From Dehalococcoidia bacterium UBA5629 (GTDB taxonomy: Bacteria > Chloroflexota > Dehalococcoidia > GIF9 > UBA5629): a stretch of DNA of 37,819 nucleotides. This document shows, in pieces, positions 8,359-18,072 of the stretch. Positions within the stretch are counted from its first letter, which is position 1. Each line of letters begins with the position of its first letter. Location of the stretch: positions 288-38,106 of the forward strand of contig DIKB01000080.1 in assembly GCA_002421445.1 (NCBI GenBank). The letters run 5' to 3'. Position numbers and translations under genes: made by a program. The notes beneath the pieces are model-generated. The model had not been told where the DNA came from. It was given only the letters and a program-made list of their open reading frames with translations, and searched no databases.

Positions 8359-8721
8359 GTGCCGAGAGTCAAAGGTGGAACAACTACTCGTAGACGACAT
8401 AAAAAGGTATTAGAATTAACCAAGGGGCATGTTGCTTCAAAGCACAAGCTTTATAGACGTGCCCGTGAGTCGCTGACGCATGCGCTGAAGTATGCGTATC
8501 GCCATCGAAAAGAGTTGAAGGGCGATATGAGGCGATTGTGGATCGTCAGGATTAATGCTGCAACTACGGCATCAGGGTTATCCTACGGCCGATTCATTAA
8601 CGGCTTGAAAAAGGCAAATGTAGTTGTTAATCGCAAAGTGCTTGCCGAGATGGCTCTTAATGACTCCGCAGGCTTTTCCAAGCTGGTGGAGATTGCTACC
8701 AAGAATCTCGATAATAACTAA
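8359..8721 (+). CDS. rplT: 50S ribosomal protein L20
   Basis: Early-assembly protein of the large subunit that binds 23S rRNA; in several bacteria it also represses its own operon. The protein has 120 residues with the family start PRVKGG, the basic helix RHKKVLELTKGH and the C-terminal globular part with NAATTASGLSYGRFINGLKKA. The start codon is GTG, preceded by GAGGAGG. The gap from rpmI is 14 bases. No L20-type repressor structure was recognised upstream of infC. Confidence 0.97.
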   Translation: MPRVKGGTTTRRRHKKVLELTKGHVASKHKLYRRARESLTHALKYAYRHRKELKGDMRRLWIVRINAATTASGLSYGRFINGLKKANVVVNRKVLAEMALNDSAGFSKLVEIATKNLDNN

Positions 8722-8741
8722 ATTCAGTCGTACTCAAAGTC

Positions 8742-9776
8742 ATGCTGGACAAAGTTGAATGGCTAGCTTCACAGGCTTTTGCTGACCTGAATAAAATCGC
8801 CAATCTGAAAGATCTTGAGGATTGGCGAGTTCGTTATCTGGGACGAAAAAGCGACTTTTCTCAAATATTGCGTTCGTTATCCGCACTTTCTCCTGATGAG
8901 AGGCGTGTTGTTGGGGCGCGGGCTAATGATCTGAAGGTCAAACTCGAAGAAACCCTGACGCAAAAAAAGAGCAGTCTTGAAGATGTAGTTCTTTCTTCCT
9001 CCGCAGAAGCTCTTGATGTTACCTTGCCCGGCAGACCTGTTAAGGCAGGCCGTTTGCATCCTGTTACGCAGATACTCAACGAGGTCTGTGATATTTTTAT
9101 TGGCATGGGGTTCCAGGTTGCCGAAGGTCCTCAGGTTGAGTGGGAATATTACAATTTTGAAGCGCTGAATATGCCTGCGGATCATGCTGCTCGTGATTCA
9201 TTCGCTACATTATGGATGGATTATGAATCGGAGCCGGGACACCGACCTATGTTACTGCGGACGCACACCTCTCCTGTGCAGGTGCGAGTAATGGAGCGGA
9301 CCCGTCCACCCATTAGAATCATAGTCCCGGGACGCGTTTATCGCTACGAGGCAACTGACGCCACACATGAGTGGATGTTTAATCAGATAGAAGGATTGGC
9401 TATCGATACTAATATCACGCTGGCTGATCTCAAAGGCACGCTCTATGAGTTCGCCCGATCCATCTTCGGAAAGGATAGAAAAGTTCGTTTCCGCTGCGAT
9501 TATTTCCCGTTTGTTGAGCCTGGCGTTGACATGGCGATCGATTGCTTTATGTGCGCTGGCGCAGGGTGTCGGCTTTGTGGATATACGGGCTGGATTGAAA
9601 TAATGGGTGCGGGCATGGTGCATCCCGATGTATTGCGGCGTGTCGGCATTGATCCTGATGTTTATTCCGGCTTTGCTTTTGGTATGGGAGTGGAGCGTAT
9701 CCCCATACTGCGATATGGCATTGATGATATTCGTCTATTTTTTGGCAACGACCTGAAATTTTTACAGCAGTTTTAG
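8742..9776 (+). CDS. pheS: Phenylalanyl-tRNA synthetase alpha subunit
   Basis: Catalytic subunit of the heterotetrameric PheRS. The protein has 344 residues. An N-terminal coiled-coil arm (about 1-90) is followed by the class II core. Motif 2 is seen at RVYRYEATDATHEWMFNQIEGL and motif 3 at GFAFGMGVERIPILRYGIDDIR near the C-terminus. The cysteine-rich stretch CFMCAGAGCRLCGYTGW is the normal bacterial PheS loop. It begins 20 bases after rplT and is followed 47 bases later by pheT. No clear SD precedes the ATG. Confidence 0.96.
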   Translation: MLDKVEWLASQAFADLNKIANLKDLEDWRVRYLGRKSDFSQILRSLSALSPDERRVVGARANDLKVKLEETLTQKKSSLEDVVLSSSAEALDVTLPGRPVKAGRLHPVTQILNEVCDIFIGMGFQVAEGPQVEWEYYNFEALNMPADHAARDSFATLWMDYESEPGHRPMLLRTHTSPVQVRVMERTRPPIRIIVPGRVYRYEATDATHEWMFNQIEGLAIDTNITLADLKGTLYEFARSIFGKDRKVRFRCDYFPFVEPGVDMAIDCFMCAGAGCRLCGYTGWIEIMGAGMVHPDVLRRVGIDPDVYSGFAFGMGVERIPILRYGIDDIRLFFGNDLKFLQQF

Positions 9777-9823
9777 GGTAAATAACGATTTCGAAAGGTT
9801 TTTATTCTGACTGAGGATAGACC

Positions 9824-12229
9824 ATGAAAGTCTCATTAAAATGGCTTCGCGATTATGTTCCGGTAACCGAAGCTGCATCTGAAATTGCGCATAAGCTGAC
9901 TATGGCAGGGCTTGAAGTCGAGGGGATGCAGGTCATCGGCGGCGATTGGAAGAACATATTCGTCGGTGAAATCCTCGCTATCAATCCTCATCCCAATGCG
10001 GATCGTTTGCGTCTGGCAACTGTTAATCTCGGTTCAAAACAGGTTACTGTTGTCTGTGGTGCTCCGAATCTTACCATCGGTGATAAGATTGCGTTTGCAG
10101 AGGTCGGCGCCGAGCTTATCGATGGGCATACAGGACAAAAAGCACAGTTGAAGCCTGCAAAGATCCGCGGTGTCGTCTCCGAGGGAATGATCTGCTCGGA
10201 GAAAGAGCTTGGTATTTCCGGTACGCATGAAGGTATTCTGGTTCTTCCTCAGAGCGTCCAGTTAGGTATGCTTCTTGCTGATTATATGGGCGATACTATT
10301 TTAGATATTGCCGTCACATCCAACCGCCCCGACTGCATGTCCGTCATCGGTGTGGCGCGTGAAGTGGCCGCACAAACGGATAAACAGGTTTCTGTTCGGG
10401 CACCCGCGTATGCTGAAGAAGGACCTGCAATACATTCGCTGGCAGCCATTGAAATTAAAGCTCCTGATCTCTGCCCCCGCTATTGTGCCAGCCTGATTAC
10501 CGGAGTAAAGATCGGCCCGTCACCATCATGGCTGCAGCAGCGTTTGCTGGCAAGCGGTATGAGGCCGATCAATAATGTTGTTGATGTGACTAATTATGTG
10601 ATGCTTGAATACGGTCAACCTCTACATGCTTTCGATTTCAAAAAAGTTCAGGATCATCGAATCGAAGTACGACGCGCACAGGAAGGTGAGCCGTTCAAAA
10701 CGCTTGATGATATCGATAGGAAGTTAACAAAAGATATGCTGGTCATTGCAGATGGCAAACGTGCTGTTGCGGTTGCAGGCATCATGGGGGGACAATCGAC
10801 GGAAGTGACCGATGCTACGGCCGAGATACTTATTGAGTCAGCAACGTTTAATGCAGCTGTTATTCATCGTGGTAGCCTGGCTCTTAATTTGCGCACGGAG
10901 GCTTCGTTGCGCTTCGAAAAAGGACTGAGCAGGGAATTGCCGCTTATAGCCTTGAAAAGGGCGACACAGCTTATGGTGGAGTTGACCGGTTGTCGGGTAG
11001 CGAAGGGAATCATCGATGTGTACCCGGGCAAAGAAGATTCGAAACAGATACTGTTTTCGGCATGGGAAGTGAAACGATTGCTTGGTGTGGACTTATCGGT
11101 TGATGAGATCATCAGAACTCTGGAGAAATTAAGTTTCGAGTGTGAAAGTACAGGCATAGCTGAGGAAATCCTCGTGACGGTGCCATGGTGGCGTACTGAT
11201 GTTACCAATAAAGCTGATCTAACAGAAGAGGTTGCACGTATTATCGGCTATGAATCTATTCCGACGACAATGCTTAGTTCATCATTGCCCGAACCGCAAA
11301 CTCTGCCGATGCGCTCCTTTAGACAGAAGACACAAGATATTATGGTTCATTGTGGATTCCAGGAGATCATCACCTATTCGCTGACCAGCATGGAGATGTT
11401 GCAGAAACTCTCACCGAAAAACGAGTACATAGGACCTCAACCGGTACGAACTGCGCATCCGATGAGCCGGGAGTTGGAATATCTGAGAACGTCTCTACGT
11501 CCAGGGATTTTAGCAACGCTTGTGCGGAATCAGCGGTACAAAGAAGCAACCATAAATCTGTTTGAGATCGGCAAAATATTCCTCTATAAAGAGAAAGATT
11601 TGCCGGAAGAACGGGAGATGCTGTGCGCAGTGCTCAGCAGCGCACAACCGAAGCTGTTCTGGCGGGGTAATGCTGATCCTGTCGACTTTTATGTTGCCAA
11701 AGGGGTGGTGGAGACGTTGTTATCCCAGCTCGGAATCGAGGCAGCGTTTAATCCCGGTGATGATGCGAGTTTGCTCTCCGGCAGGAACGCTGTAATCGTT
11801 GTCGATGGTGATCCCGTCGGAGTGCTTGGAGAAGTGCATCCCCGCGTGGCGCGGGCGTTTGATATAAACGACACAGCATACTTGATCGAGATTGATCTCG
11901 AAAAATTATTCAGCTATAGAAATGATGTAAAGAGCTATACGCCGATTTCACGATATCCGAGCACGATAAGAGATATTGCTCTTCTTGTTGATGTGGCGGT
12001 ATCGTACGAGCAGATTCGAAAGGTCATCGCAGCTTCACCGCTGGTCAATCAGGTTATCCTCTTCGACCTGTATAGCGGGGAACAGGTGCCGCAGGGAAAG
12101 AAGTCTCTGGCGATCAGGATTATTTATCAATCTGCTGAACATACGCTGACCGATGCTGAAGTGGATGAGGTCCATAAAGAAATCCTCGATATCTTAAATC
12201 ACGAGTTCGGCGTTACGCTGCGCTCATAA
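9824..12229 (+). CDS. pheT: Phenylalanyl-tRNA synthetase beta subunit
   Basis: Structural and editing subunit of PheRS. The protein has 801 residues, close to the usual 780-800. Domains in order are an N-terminal B1, an EMAP/tRNA-binding fold (about 40-150, with NPHPNADRLRLATV and VCGAPN), the B3/B4 editing domain (about 205-385, with GMRPINNVVDVTNYVMLEYGQP), the B5 domain (about 405-475), a degenerate synthetase-like core, and a C-terminal anticodon-binding FDX-ACB domain (from about 708, SRYPSTIRDIALLVD). It is the last gene of the translation operon and converges on proS with 16 bases between stop codons, too short to hold a terminator hairpin. Confidence 0.96.
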   Translation: MKVSLKWLRDYVPVTEAASEIAHKLTMAGLEVEGMQVIGGDWKNIFVGEILAINPHPNADRLRLATVNLGSKQVTVVCGAPNLTIGDKIAFAEVGAELIDGHTGQKAQLKPAKIRGVVSEGMICSEKELGISGTHEGILVLPQSVQLGMLLADYMGDTILDIAVTSNRPDCMSVIGVAREVAAQTDKQVSVRAPAYAEEGPAIHSLAAIEIKAPDLCPRYCASLITGVKIGPSPSWLQQRLLASGMRPINNVVDVTNYVMLEYGQPLHAFDFKKVQDHRIEVRRAQEGEPFKTLDDIDRKLTKDMLVIADGKRAVAVAGIMGGQSTEVTDATAEILIESATFNAAVIHRGSLALNLRTEASLRFEKGLSRELPLIALKRATQLMVELTGCRVAKGIIDVYPGKEDSKQILFSAWEVKRLLGVDLSVDEIIRTLEKLSFECESTGIAEEILVTVPWWRTDVTNKADLTEEVARIIGYESIPTTMLSSSLPEPQTLPMRSFRQKTQDIMVHCGFQEIITYSLTSMEMLQKLSPKNEYIGPQPVRTAHPMSRELEYLRTSLRPGILATLVRNQRYKEATINLFEIGKIFLYKEKDLPEEREMLCAVLSSAQPKLFWRGNADPVDFYVAKGVVETLLSQLGIEAAFNPGDDASLLSGRNAVIVVDGDPVGVLGEVHPRVARAFDINDTAYLIEIDLEKLFSYRNDVKSYTPISRYPSTIRDIALLVDVAVSYEQIRKVIAASPLVNQVILFDLYSGEQVPQGKKSLAIRIIYQSAEHTLTDAEVDEVHKEILDILNHEFGVTLRS

Positions 12230-12245
12230 ACTTGGATAGTATCTG

Positions 12246-13955
12246 TTACCTTTTTGATTTGTCTGTGAGCATCTTTTCTACGGCGTCAATTATGCCATCC
12301 AGCGGTAACATCTGTGCCTGCTTTTCCTGTCGCCACTTCGCCTCGACGCTCTTGTTTTGCAGCGCCCGCGGGCTTATGGTGAGACGCAGGGGAATACCGA
12401 GGAGATCAGCATCGTTGAACTTGATTCCGGGTGATTCAATGCGATCATCGAACAGGACATCAATGCCCTTTGCGATCAGTCCTTTATAGACCGTCTCTGC
12501 TGTTTGCGATACTGTTGCATCCTCAAGACGCAGTCCGCAGAGATAAACCTGATATGGTGCAATTGGCAACGGCCAGATGATGCCTTTTTCATCGTGATTT
12601 TGTTCAACGGCAGCTGCCAGCAACCTGCCGACGCCGATACCATAGCATCCCATAATGATAGGCTGTGATACTCCATTGCTATCGAGGAAATATGCTCCAA
12701 GACGTTCACTAAGGAATGTGCCCAGCTTGAACACATGGCCGACTTCAATGCCGTTCTGTGATTGTAATATACCGTCGCATCCGGGACATTGATCTCCGGC
12801 GCTGGCTGTGGCTATATCGGCGACGATAGTTGCTGTGAAATCCCTGGGATAATTGACGTTTTTGAGATGAGTGTCCGGTTTATTTGCGCCGGCAACGAAA
12901 TTGCCACCTGTGGTGATCGATTCATCGGCTATGATCTTGATATTTTTAAGGCCAATCGGTGATGCTGAGCCGGCAACCAGCCCTGCTGCTTTTACCTCTG
13001 CATCGGCAGCCAGATGTAGATCGGTGCATTTGAGTATATTTTTAAGCTTTGTTTCATTGACTTCGATATCGCCTCTGATGGTGACGAAAATGATGTCTCC
13101 GTCGGCTACATAAAATACCGCTTTCAGCGTATTATTTTTATCGATGCCGACAAATCTGGCGACTTCTTCGATTGTTTTAATGCCGGGCGTTGCTATCTCT
13201 TCCAGCGGCAGCGGTTTCGTTGAAGCGGGCTTTTTCTTGATGCTCCTGGCTTTTTCTGTATTTGCGGCATAGCCGCATTTCGGACAGAGGATAATCATAT
13301 CTTCGCCGCTTTCCGTGACCAGCATAAATTCATGAGATGCTTTGCCACCGATGGCTCCGCTGTCCGCTTCAACCATTACGGCGGGCAAGCCGCAACGTGA
13401 GTAGATGTTTTTGTACGCTTGAACAGTTCTCTGGTAGTTCATTTCCAGTCCTTTCTCATCAACATCAAAGCTGTAGAGGTCTTTCATGATGAATTCCCGT
13501 ACCCTGAGCAATCCGCCGCGGGGTCGCGGTTCGTCACGGAATTTGTTCTGCATCTGGTAGGGCAGGAGCGGCAGGTCGCGATAGCTTTGCACGTAGCGGC
13601 GAACCAGGTCGGTTATAATCTCTTCATGGGTCGGCCCAAGCACCAGTTTGTGATCTTTGCGGTCGGTTATGGTGAACATCGTTTTGCCGAAGGATGACAA
13701 CCGCCCCGATTGTTCCCATATCTCAAGAGGTTGAAGCGACGGCATCATAAGCTCCTGTCCGCCTGCGGCATCCATCTCCTCGCGGATAATCTGCTCGATT
13801 TTTCTAAGTGTACGCCAGCCAAGCGGCATATAGGCGTATACGCCGGCGGCCACCTGCTGGATCATGCCGGCGCGAACAAGAAGCTGATGACTGATGCTAT
13901 CAGCTTCCGTTGGTATTTCCTTTAATGTTTTTCCAAAGAGCTTAGAAAAATACAT
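12246..13955 (-). CDS. proS: Prolyl-tRNA synthetase, bacterial type with editing domain
   Basis: Charges tRNA-Pro. The protein has 569 residues, the length of the bacterial form. Motif 1 lies around GGQELMMPSLQPLEIWEQSGR. Motif 2 is FRDEPRPRGGLLRVREFIMKDLYSFD and motif 3 is MGCYGIGVGRLLAAAVEQ. Between motifs 2 and 3 is the INS editing domain (about 230-390, with KAVFYVADGDIIFVTIRGD), which clears mischarged Ala. The anticodon-binding domain ends the protein. It follows the zinc-finger gene by 79 bases; a gene order of dxr-rseP-ispG-(x)-proS places it at the end of the isoprenoid cluster. Confidence 0.96.
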   Translation of the reverse strand: MYFSKLFGKTLKEIPTEADSISHQLLVRAGMIQQVAAGVYAYMPLGWRTLRKIEQIIREEMDAAGGQELMMPSLQPLEIWEQSGRLSSFGKTMFTITDRKDHKLVLGPTHEEIITDLVRRYVQSYRDLPLLPYQMQNKFRDEPRPRGGLLRVREFIMKDLYSFDVDEKGLEMNYQRTVQAYKNIYSRCGLPAVMVEADSGAIGGKASHEFMLVTESGEDMIILCPKCGYAANTEKARSIKKKPASTKPLPLEEIATPGIKTIEEVARFVGIDKNNTLKAVFYVADGDIIFVTIRGDIEVNETKLKNILKCTDLHLAADAEVKAAGLVAGSASPIGLKNIKIIADESITTGGNFVAGANKPDTHLKNVNYPRDFTATIVADIATASAGDQCPGCDGILQSQNGIEVGHVFKLGTFLSERLGAYFLDSNGVSQPIIMGCYGIGVGRLLAAAVEQNHDEKGIIWPLPIAPYQVYLCGLRLEDATVSQTAETVYKGLIAKGIDVLFDDRIESPGIKFNDADLLGIPLRLTISPRALQNKSVEAKWRQEKQAQMLPLDGIIDAVEKMLTDKSKR

Positions 13956-14034
13956 GCGTACACACTTACCCTCTAAAGTATCTATATGATTTTATTTTGC
14001 TTTTTGCCTGTGTAGAGTATCCGCTGAATTACAG

Positions 14035-14646
14035 TTAATTATTCATTAATGTGAAATACCCGCCTATAAGTAATGCGATAATAACATAGAGGACGTAAAC
14101 GGCGAGACTCACGAAGAATAAGATGACACCCCATTTTGACCAGGTATGTTGGGTCCTCTTGAAATGCTCAATGCTGTCCCATTTTTTATGCTGCCATGCC
14201 CACTCATTGCCCCTGGCTCCCAGTACGAAACACCATATGATGTTCAAGAGCGGGATAAATACGAGAAATGCAATCCAGACACTATTTCCGATTCCCCATA
14301 TCCAGTTCAGAAAGAAGGCTCCCCAGTTCCAACCTCTTATTTCGGGAGGAAGCGTCGATACTGCGCCCTGGCCTGATGCCGTAGCAGACGAAGTGGGGGC
14401 TGCCGCTGAGTTCACATTGACAACAACCGGTGGTGGCGCTTCAGTTCTCGGTTGTGATGCACTCGATGTTGCTGCTGACGGTGCTGTTCCAGCCTTTTGA
14501 TGAGCAGCAAATATCGTATCGCTGCATGGCTGACAGTATGTCTTGCCTCCAATCAGGTTTCTGCACTCCATGCAGACAAGCTTTCCACATGATACACAGG
14601 CTCCAACCGGTTCACGATCAGAATGAAATGCGCATTGCATTGGCAT
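14035..14646 (-). CDS. B-box-type zinc-finger membrane protein of unknown function
   Basis: The protein has 203 residues. Residues 4-43 form a small zinc-binding module, C-x6-E..C-x2-C-x4-C-x2-C..C-x2-C, in the pattern of B-box zinc fingers that sit in front of membrane domains in many bacterial proteins. A Ala/Ser/Thr/Pro-rich linker (about 50-100) follows. The C-terminal half starts with GWNWGAFFLNWIWGI and has about three hydrophobic segments separated by a soluble GNEWAWQHKKWDSIEHFKR loop. Similar C-terminal regions occur in many uncharacterised bacterial proteins. A strong SD (AAAGGAGG) precedes the ATG. It lies between ispG and proS in the same direction. Its function is unknown and cannot be derived from the context. 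Confidence 0.85.
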   Translation of the reverse strand: MPMQCAFHSDREPVGACVSCGKLVCMECRNLIGGKTYCQPCSDTIFAAHQKAGTAPSAATSSASQPRTEAPPPVVVNVNSAAAPTSSATASGQGAVSTLPPEIRGWNWGAFFLNWIWGIGNSVWIAFLVFIPLLNIIWCFVLGARGNEWAWQHKKWDSIEHFKRTQHTWSKWGVILFFVSLAVYVLYVIIALLIGGYFTLMNN

Positions 14647-14722
14647 AGGATTTATCGCCTCCTTTAAATATTCAACTTGTTTTGGAATGTGTCGAAATTA
14701 AACCATATCCAGCCTATTTCGT

Positions 14723-15778
14723 CTAGTGCTCTGTGAGGTTACGTATCTCGCTCAGTAAAGCCTGCAGAAAATTATTTTCTTCAACTGTTTGCACTACCTC
14801 GCCATGTCTGAAAATGGCTCCCTTGCCCTTGCCGCAGGCAATACCGACATCTGCTCCCCGCGCTTCTCCGGGGCCGTTGACTATGCAGCCCATGACCGCC
14901 ACCTTAATGGGCTTATCGATATGCTTAAGCTCTTTTTCAACTGCCGCGATAAGTCCGAGGATATCCACCTCAGAGCGGCCGCAGCTCGGACAGCTTATCA
15001 GCAGAGGACCTCGCTGCCGCAAGTTCAAACTGCGTAGAATCTCCCATGCAGCATCAACTTCTTCGACGGGATCGGTACTGATCGATACGCGGATCGTATC
15101 CCCAATGCCTTCATAAAGCAATATGCCTATTCCTACGGCGCTGCGTATCGTCCCGCTCTTTGGCGGTCCAGCCTCTGTGATGCCAACGTGAAGGGGATAG
15201 GGCATCTCTGTGGCCATGAGCCGATATGCTTCGATGGTTGTTGGTACGTCAAATGCCTTGAGCGATATTTTTATCAGATCGAAATTTTCTCTGTGCAGGA
15301 GTTCTATCTCTTTCAATGCGGCATCTACCATGCGTCTTGCCATGGAATCGTATTGTTTTGCGGCTGGTGGGAGGCTTCCGGCATTAACTCCGATTCTGAT
15401 TGGCACGTTTCGTTGTTTAGCCGCTTTGACAACCTGTGCGATATGATCGGGGTCTTGAATATTTCCTGGATTTAGCCGCAGTCCATCGATATTCGCTTTC
15501 AATGCAGCGAGCGCCAGCCGATAATCGAAATGAATATCGGCAATGACCGGTAACGGACTGTTTTTCTTGACCGAGGCTAGTGCCTCAGCTGCTTCCTTAT
15601 CAGGCACTGCGACCCGTATGATTTCGCAGCCATGTTCTTTGAGTCGGCATATCTGCGCTACCGTTGCTGCAGCGTCGCGCGTATCTGTCTTCGTCATCGA
15701 TTGGACGGCGATTGGCGCTGCGCCACCGATAACGACTGTGCCTATCGTTATTGCTGTTGAAATCCTTCGGGTAATCAA
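14723..15778 (-). CDS. ispG: 4-hydroxy-3-methylbut-2-en-1-yl diphosphate synthase IspG (GcpE)
   Basis: Iron-sulfur enzyme that makes HMBPP from MEcPP in the penultimate step of the DXP isoprenoid pathway; the reductant is flavodoxin or ferredoxin. The protein has 351 residues. The TIM-barrel half starts with PIAVQSMTKTDTRD. The [4Fe-4S] ligands are Cys263 and Cys266 (SCPSCGR) and Cys298 (MGCIVNGPGEA), with the conserved Glu305. Its start overlaps the rseP stop by 4 bases. It lies two genes downstream of dxr, so two steps of one pathway are encoded together. A flavodoxin gene at 23413-23853 is a possible electron donor, which is inference. Confidence 0.96.
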   Translation of the reverse strand: MITRRISTAITIGTVVIGGAAPIAVQSMTKTDTRDAAATVAQICRLKEHGCEIIRVAVPDKEAAEALASVKKNSPLPVIADIHFDYRLALAALKANIDGLRLNPGNIQDPDHIAQVVKAAKQRNVPIRIGVNAGSLPPAAKQYDSMARRMVDAALKEIELLHRENFDLIKISLKAFDVPTTIEAYRLMATEMPYPLHVGITEAGPPKSGTIRSAVGIGILLYEGIGDTIRVSISTDPVEEVDAAWEILRSLNLRQRGPLLISCPSCGRSEVDILGLIAAVEKELKHIDKPIKVAVMGCIVNGPGEARGADVGIACGKGKGAIFRHGEVVQTVEENNFLQALLSEIRNLTEH

Positions 15779-16836
15779 GGCAATAGACTGCCTCCCTGTA
15801 TAATACGCACTATATCATAATAACTGACAACCATTATGAGCGCTATCAGAATGAAGAATCCAACCATGTGTACCAACCCCTCTTTTTTTGGGGAGATACG
15901 TTTGCCGCGCCTGACCCATTCAAGCAGTACAAAGATAAGGCGGCCTCCATCGAGCCCCGGGAAAGGGAATAGATTAATAATGGCCAGGTTAATGCTCAGG
16001 AGGGCTGTAAATTCCAAAATTGAGGCCAATCCGCTCTTTGCCACTTCGCCTGTTACCTGTACAATGCCTATCGGGCCTGTCAGTATCGGAGCGGTATTTT
16101 TGGTGAACCAGCCGATTACCTCGTTCTTAAATAATACTAAAATTTCCCAGCAGTGAACAAAGCTGTCCGGAATGGCTTTCCAGAATGGTGTTGATTCGGT
16201 AGTGGTGGTGGTATCAACCCCTTTTATTTTAATGCCGGTAGCGCCTTCACCCTGTGGCGGACTCCATCTGGCATGGACGACTACTTCTTTTTGCGTGTTA
16301 TCGGTTTTTTGGAGCAGGAATCTAACATCGGAGCCGAGGTTGAGCTGTACCAGATAACTTACATCCTGACGATTCTGAATGGTACGTCCGTTTATCTGGA
16401 GTAATGTGTCTCCTGCTGAGACGCCAGCCAATTGTGCAGGGGATCCGATGTTGACCTCCTCTATTTGCACCTTCTCGATATAAGCGGTATGAGGGACCAT
16501 AAAGCTGATTGTATACAAAAGAACGGGCAGCAATAGATTCATGAGCGAGCCTGCTGCCAGAACAAGTATCCTGATCGGGATGCTTTTACTTGCCAGACTC
16601 CGCGGGAACGTAGGATCCTCTTCGCCGAGCATTTTAGTGAAACCGCCGAGAGGTAAAGCATTGAGCGAATAAATGGTCTCTCCTCGCTTAAAACTGATAA
16701 GTCGAGGGGGGAAGCCCAGTCCGAATTCCTGTACTTCGATTCCTGAGAGTTTTGCAGTGATAAAATGTCCGAACTCATGTGCGAGAATGAGTACTGCCAG
16801 GACAGCAACAAATACAACTATAGTAAGCAACATCAT
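15775..16836 (-). CDS. rseP: RseP-family site-2 zinc metalloprotease
   Basis: Intramembrane protease that cleaves membrane-bound anti-sigma factors or signal peptide remnants. The protein has 353 residues. The zinc site HEFGH (residues 20-24) lies in the first membrane helix, and the second metal-binding motif NLFPFPGLDGG (288-298, Asp296) in a C-terminal helix. One PDZ domain (about 118-190) contains the GSPAQLAGVSAGDTLLQING pocket. About four membrane segments are visible. It overlaps dxr upstream by 1 base and ispG downstream by 4 bases. The dxr-rseP linkage is common in bacteria. The substrate here is unknown. Confidence 0.94.
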   Translation of the reverse strand: MMLLTIVVFVAVLAVLILAHEFGHFITAKLSGIEVQEFGLGFPPRLISFKRGETIYSLNALPLGGFTKMLGEEDPTFPRSLASKSIPIRILVLAAGSLMNLLLPVLLYTISFMVPHTAYIEKVQIEEVNIGSPAQLAGVSAGDTLLQINGRTIQNRQDVSYLVQLNLGSDVRFLLQKTDNTQKEVVVHARWSPPQGEGATGIKIKGVDTTTTTESTPFWKAIPDSFVHCWEILVLFKNEVIGWFTKNTAPILTGPIGIVQVTGEVAKSGLASILEFTALLSINLAIINLFPFPGLDGGRLIFVLLEWVRRGKRISPKKEGLVHMVGFFILIALIMVVSYYDIVRIIQGGSLLP

Positions 16837-17954
16837 TACATCCTTATTTTGTGATCATTCATTGTTGTTTCTCTAGCCCAGGTATCGGCTGCCATTATCT
16901 GGTCTAGATTTGGATTATCAATATTAGTATGAGCAGCTATCGTTTTCTCTATTACCGGTGCAATGTCTGTAAAACGTATTCGCCCGGATAAAAATAGCTC
17001 CACGGCCACCTCATCGGCTGCGCAGAGCACTGCCGGATACGTACCCTCTTTTTTCCCTGTTTCGATAGCCAGTGAAAGACAGGGGAACTTCTTATAAGGT
17101 ACCGGTTCAAATGTTAATTGACTCACCTTTGTCAGGTCCAATTTCTGATACTGCGTGTCAGGTAATCGCTTTGGATAAGAGAGCGCATACTGAATTGGCA
17201 GATGCATATCCGGATGACTGAGTTGGGCTTTTATTGATCCATCGACAAATTCTACGAGAGAGTGAACAATGCTTTTAGGATGAATAATAACGTCGATTTT
17301 ATCAAATGGTATGGAAAAAAGCCAATGTGCTTCTATTACTTCCAACCCTTTATTCATCAATGTTGCAGAATCGATGGTTACTTTTTGTCCCATTTTCCAT
17401 GTTGGATGATTGAGTGCTTGCGCTGGTGTTACACGGGCCAGCGCCTCAGCGCTCAATGTATAAAAAGGGCCTCCCGATGCTGTGAGTATTATTTTTGATA
17501 CAGCATTTCTTTCATTACGCAGACATTGCCAGACGGCGCTGTGTTCACTATCGATGGGAAGAAGCTGTGCGTTATTTTTCTTTGCCTCCGTGGTGAGTAT
17601 GTGTCCGGCCATAACCAGTATCTCTTTGTTAGATAACCCGATTTTCTTGCCTGCCCGTATGGCGGCTAGGGTCGGTACTAACGCGACCTTTCCCGAAGTG
17701 GCAATAACGACGAGATCGATATCCGGATGGCTGGCTATTTCCTCCATGGTGGATTGTCGACTGGAAGATTTGCGCAGTTTGTGTGGAGAATGAACCAGTT
17801 TCGGTTTGAACTCATCGATCTGGGATTCCAGCAGTTTCGTGTTATTACCGGCGGCAAGTCCCAGCACTTTGAATCTCCCGGGGAATTGTCTGATGACATC
17901 CAGTGTCTGCTGCCCTATGGACCCAGTCGATCCTAGAATGGCTATCGTTTTCAT
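16836..17954 (-). CDS. dxr: 1-deoxy-D-xylulose 5-phosphate reductoisomerase
   Basis: Converts DXP to MEP with NADPH, the first committed step of the DXP pathway. The protein has 372 residues, slightly shorter than the ~390 of E. coli. The NADPH motif GSTGSIGQQT is at residues 8-17. The catalytic metal-site motif PIDSEHSAVWQCL, the substrate loop ASGGPF and the conserved NHPTWKMGQKVTIDSATLMNKGLE are all present. In the cofactor domain the usual 'GAAGLLPT' reads ATSGKVALVPT, a small variation. It is the first gene of the dxr-rseP-ispG operon. The gap to the DedA gene upstream is 118 bases. Confidence 0.96.
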   Translation of the reverse strand: MKTIAILGSTGSIGQQTLDVIRQFPGRFKVLGLAAGNNTKLLESQIDEFKPKLVHSPHKLRKSSSRQSTMEEIASHPDIDLVVIATSGKVALVPTLAAIRAGKKIGLSNKEILVMAGHILTTEAKKNNAQLLPIDSEHSAVWQCLRNERNAVSKIILTASGGPFYTLSAEALARVTPAQALNHPTWKMGQKVTIDSATLMNKGLEVIEAHWLFSIPFDKIDVIIHPKSIVHSLVEFVDGSIKAQLSHPDMHLPIQYALSYPKRLPDTQYQKLDLTKVSQLTFEPVPYKKFPCLSLAIETGKKEGTYPAVLCAADEVAVELFLSGRIRFTDIAPVIEKTIAAHTNIDNPNLDQIMAADTWARETTMNDHKIRM

Positions 17955-18072
17955 CGTGTGTATTATCTTACACCATGAAGCAGTAAAGACAAAATCAGGC
18001 TCTGTTCAAAGTCGTATGAAGGGAAGAAATGAACGTTGATCTGGCCTATCCGCACATGGCATGTTACTGATG

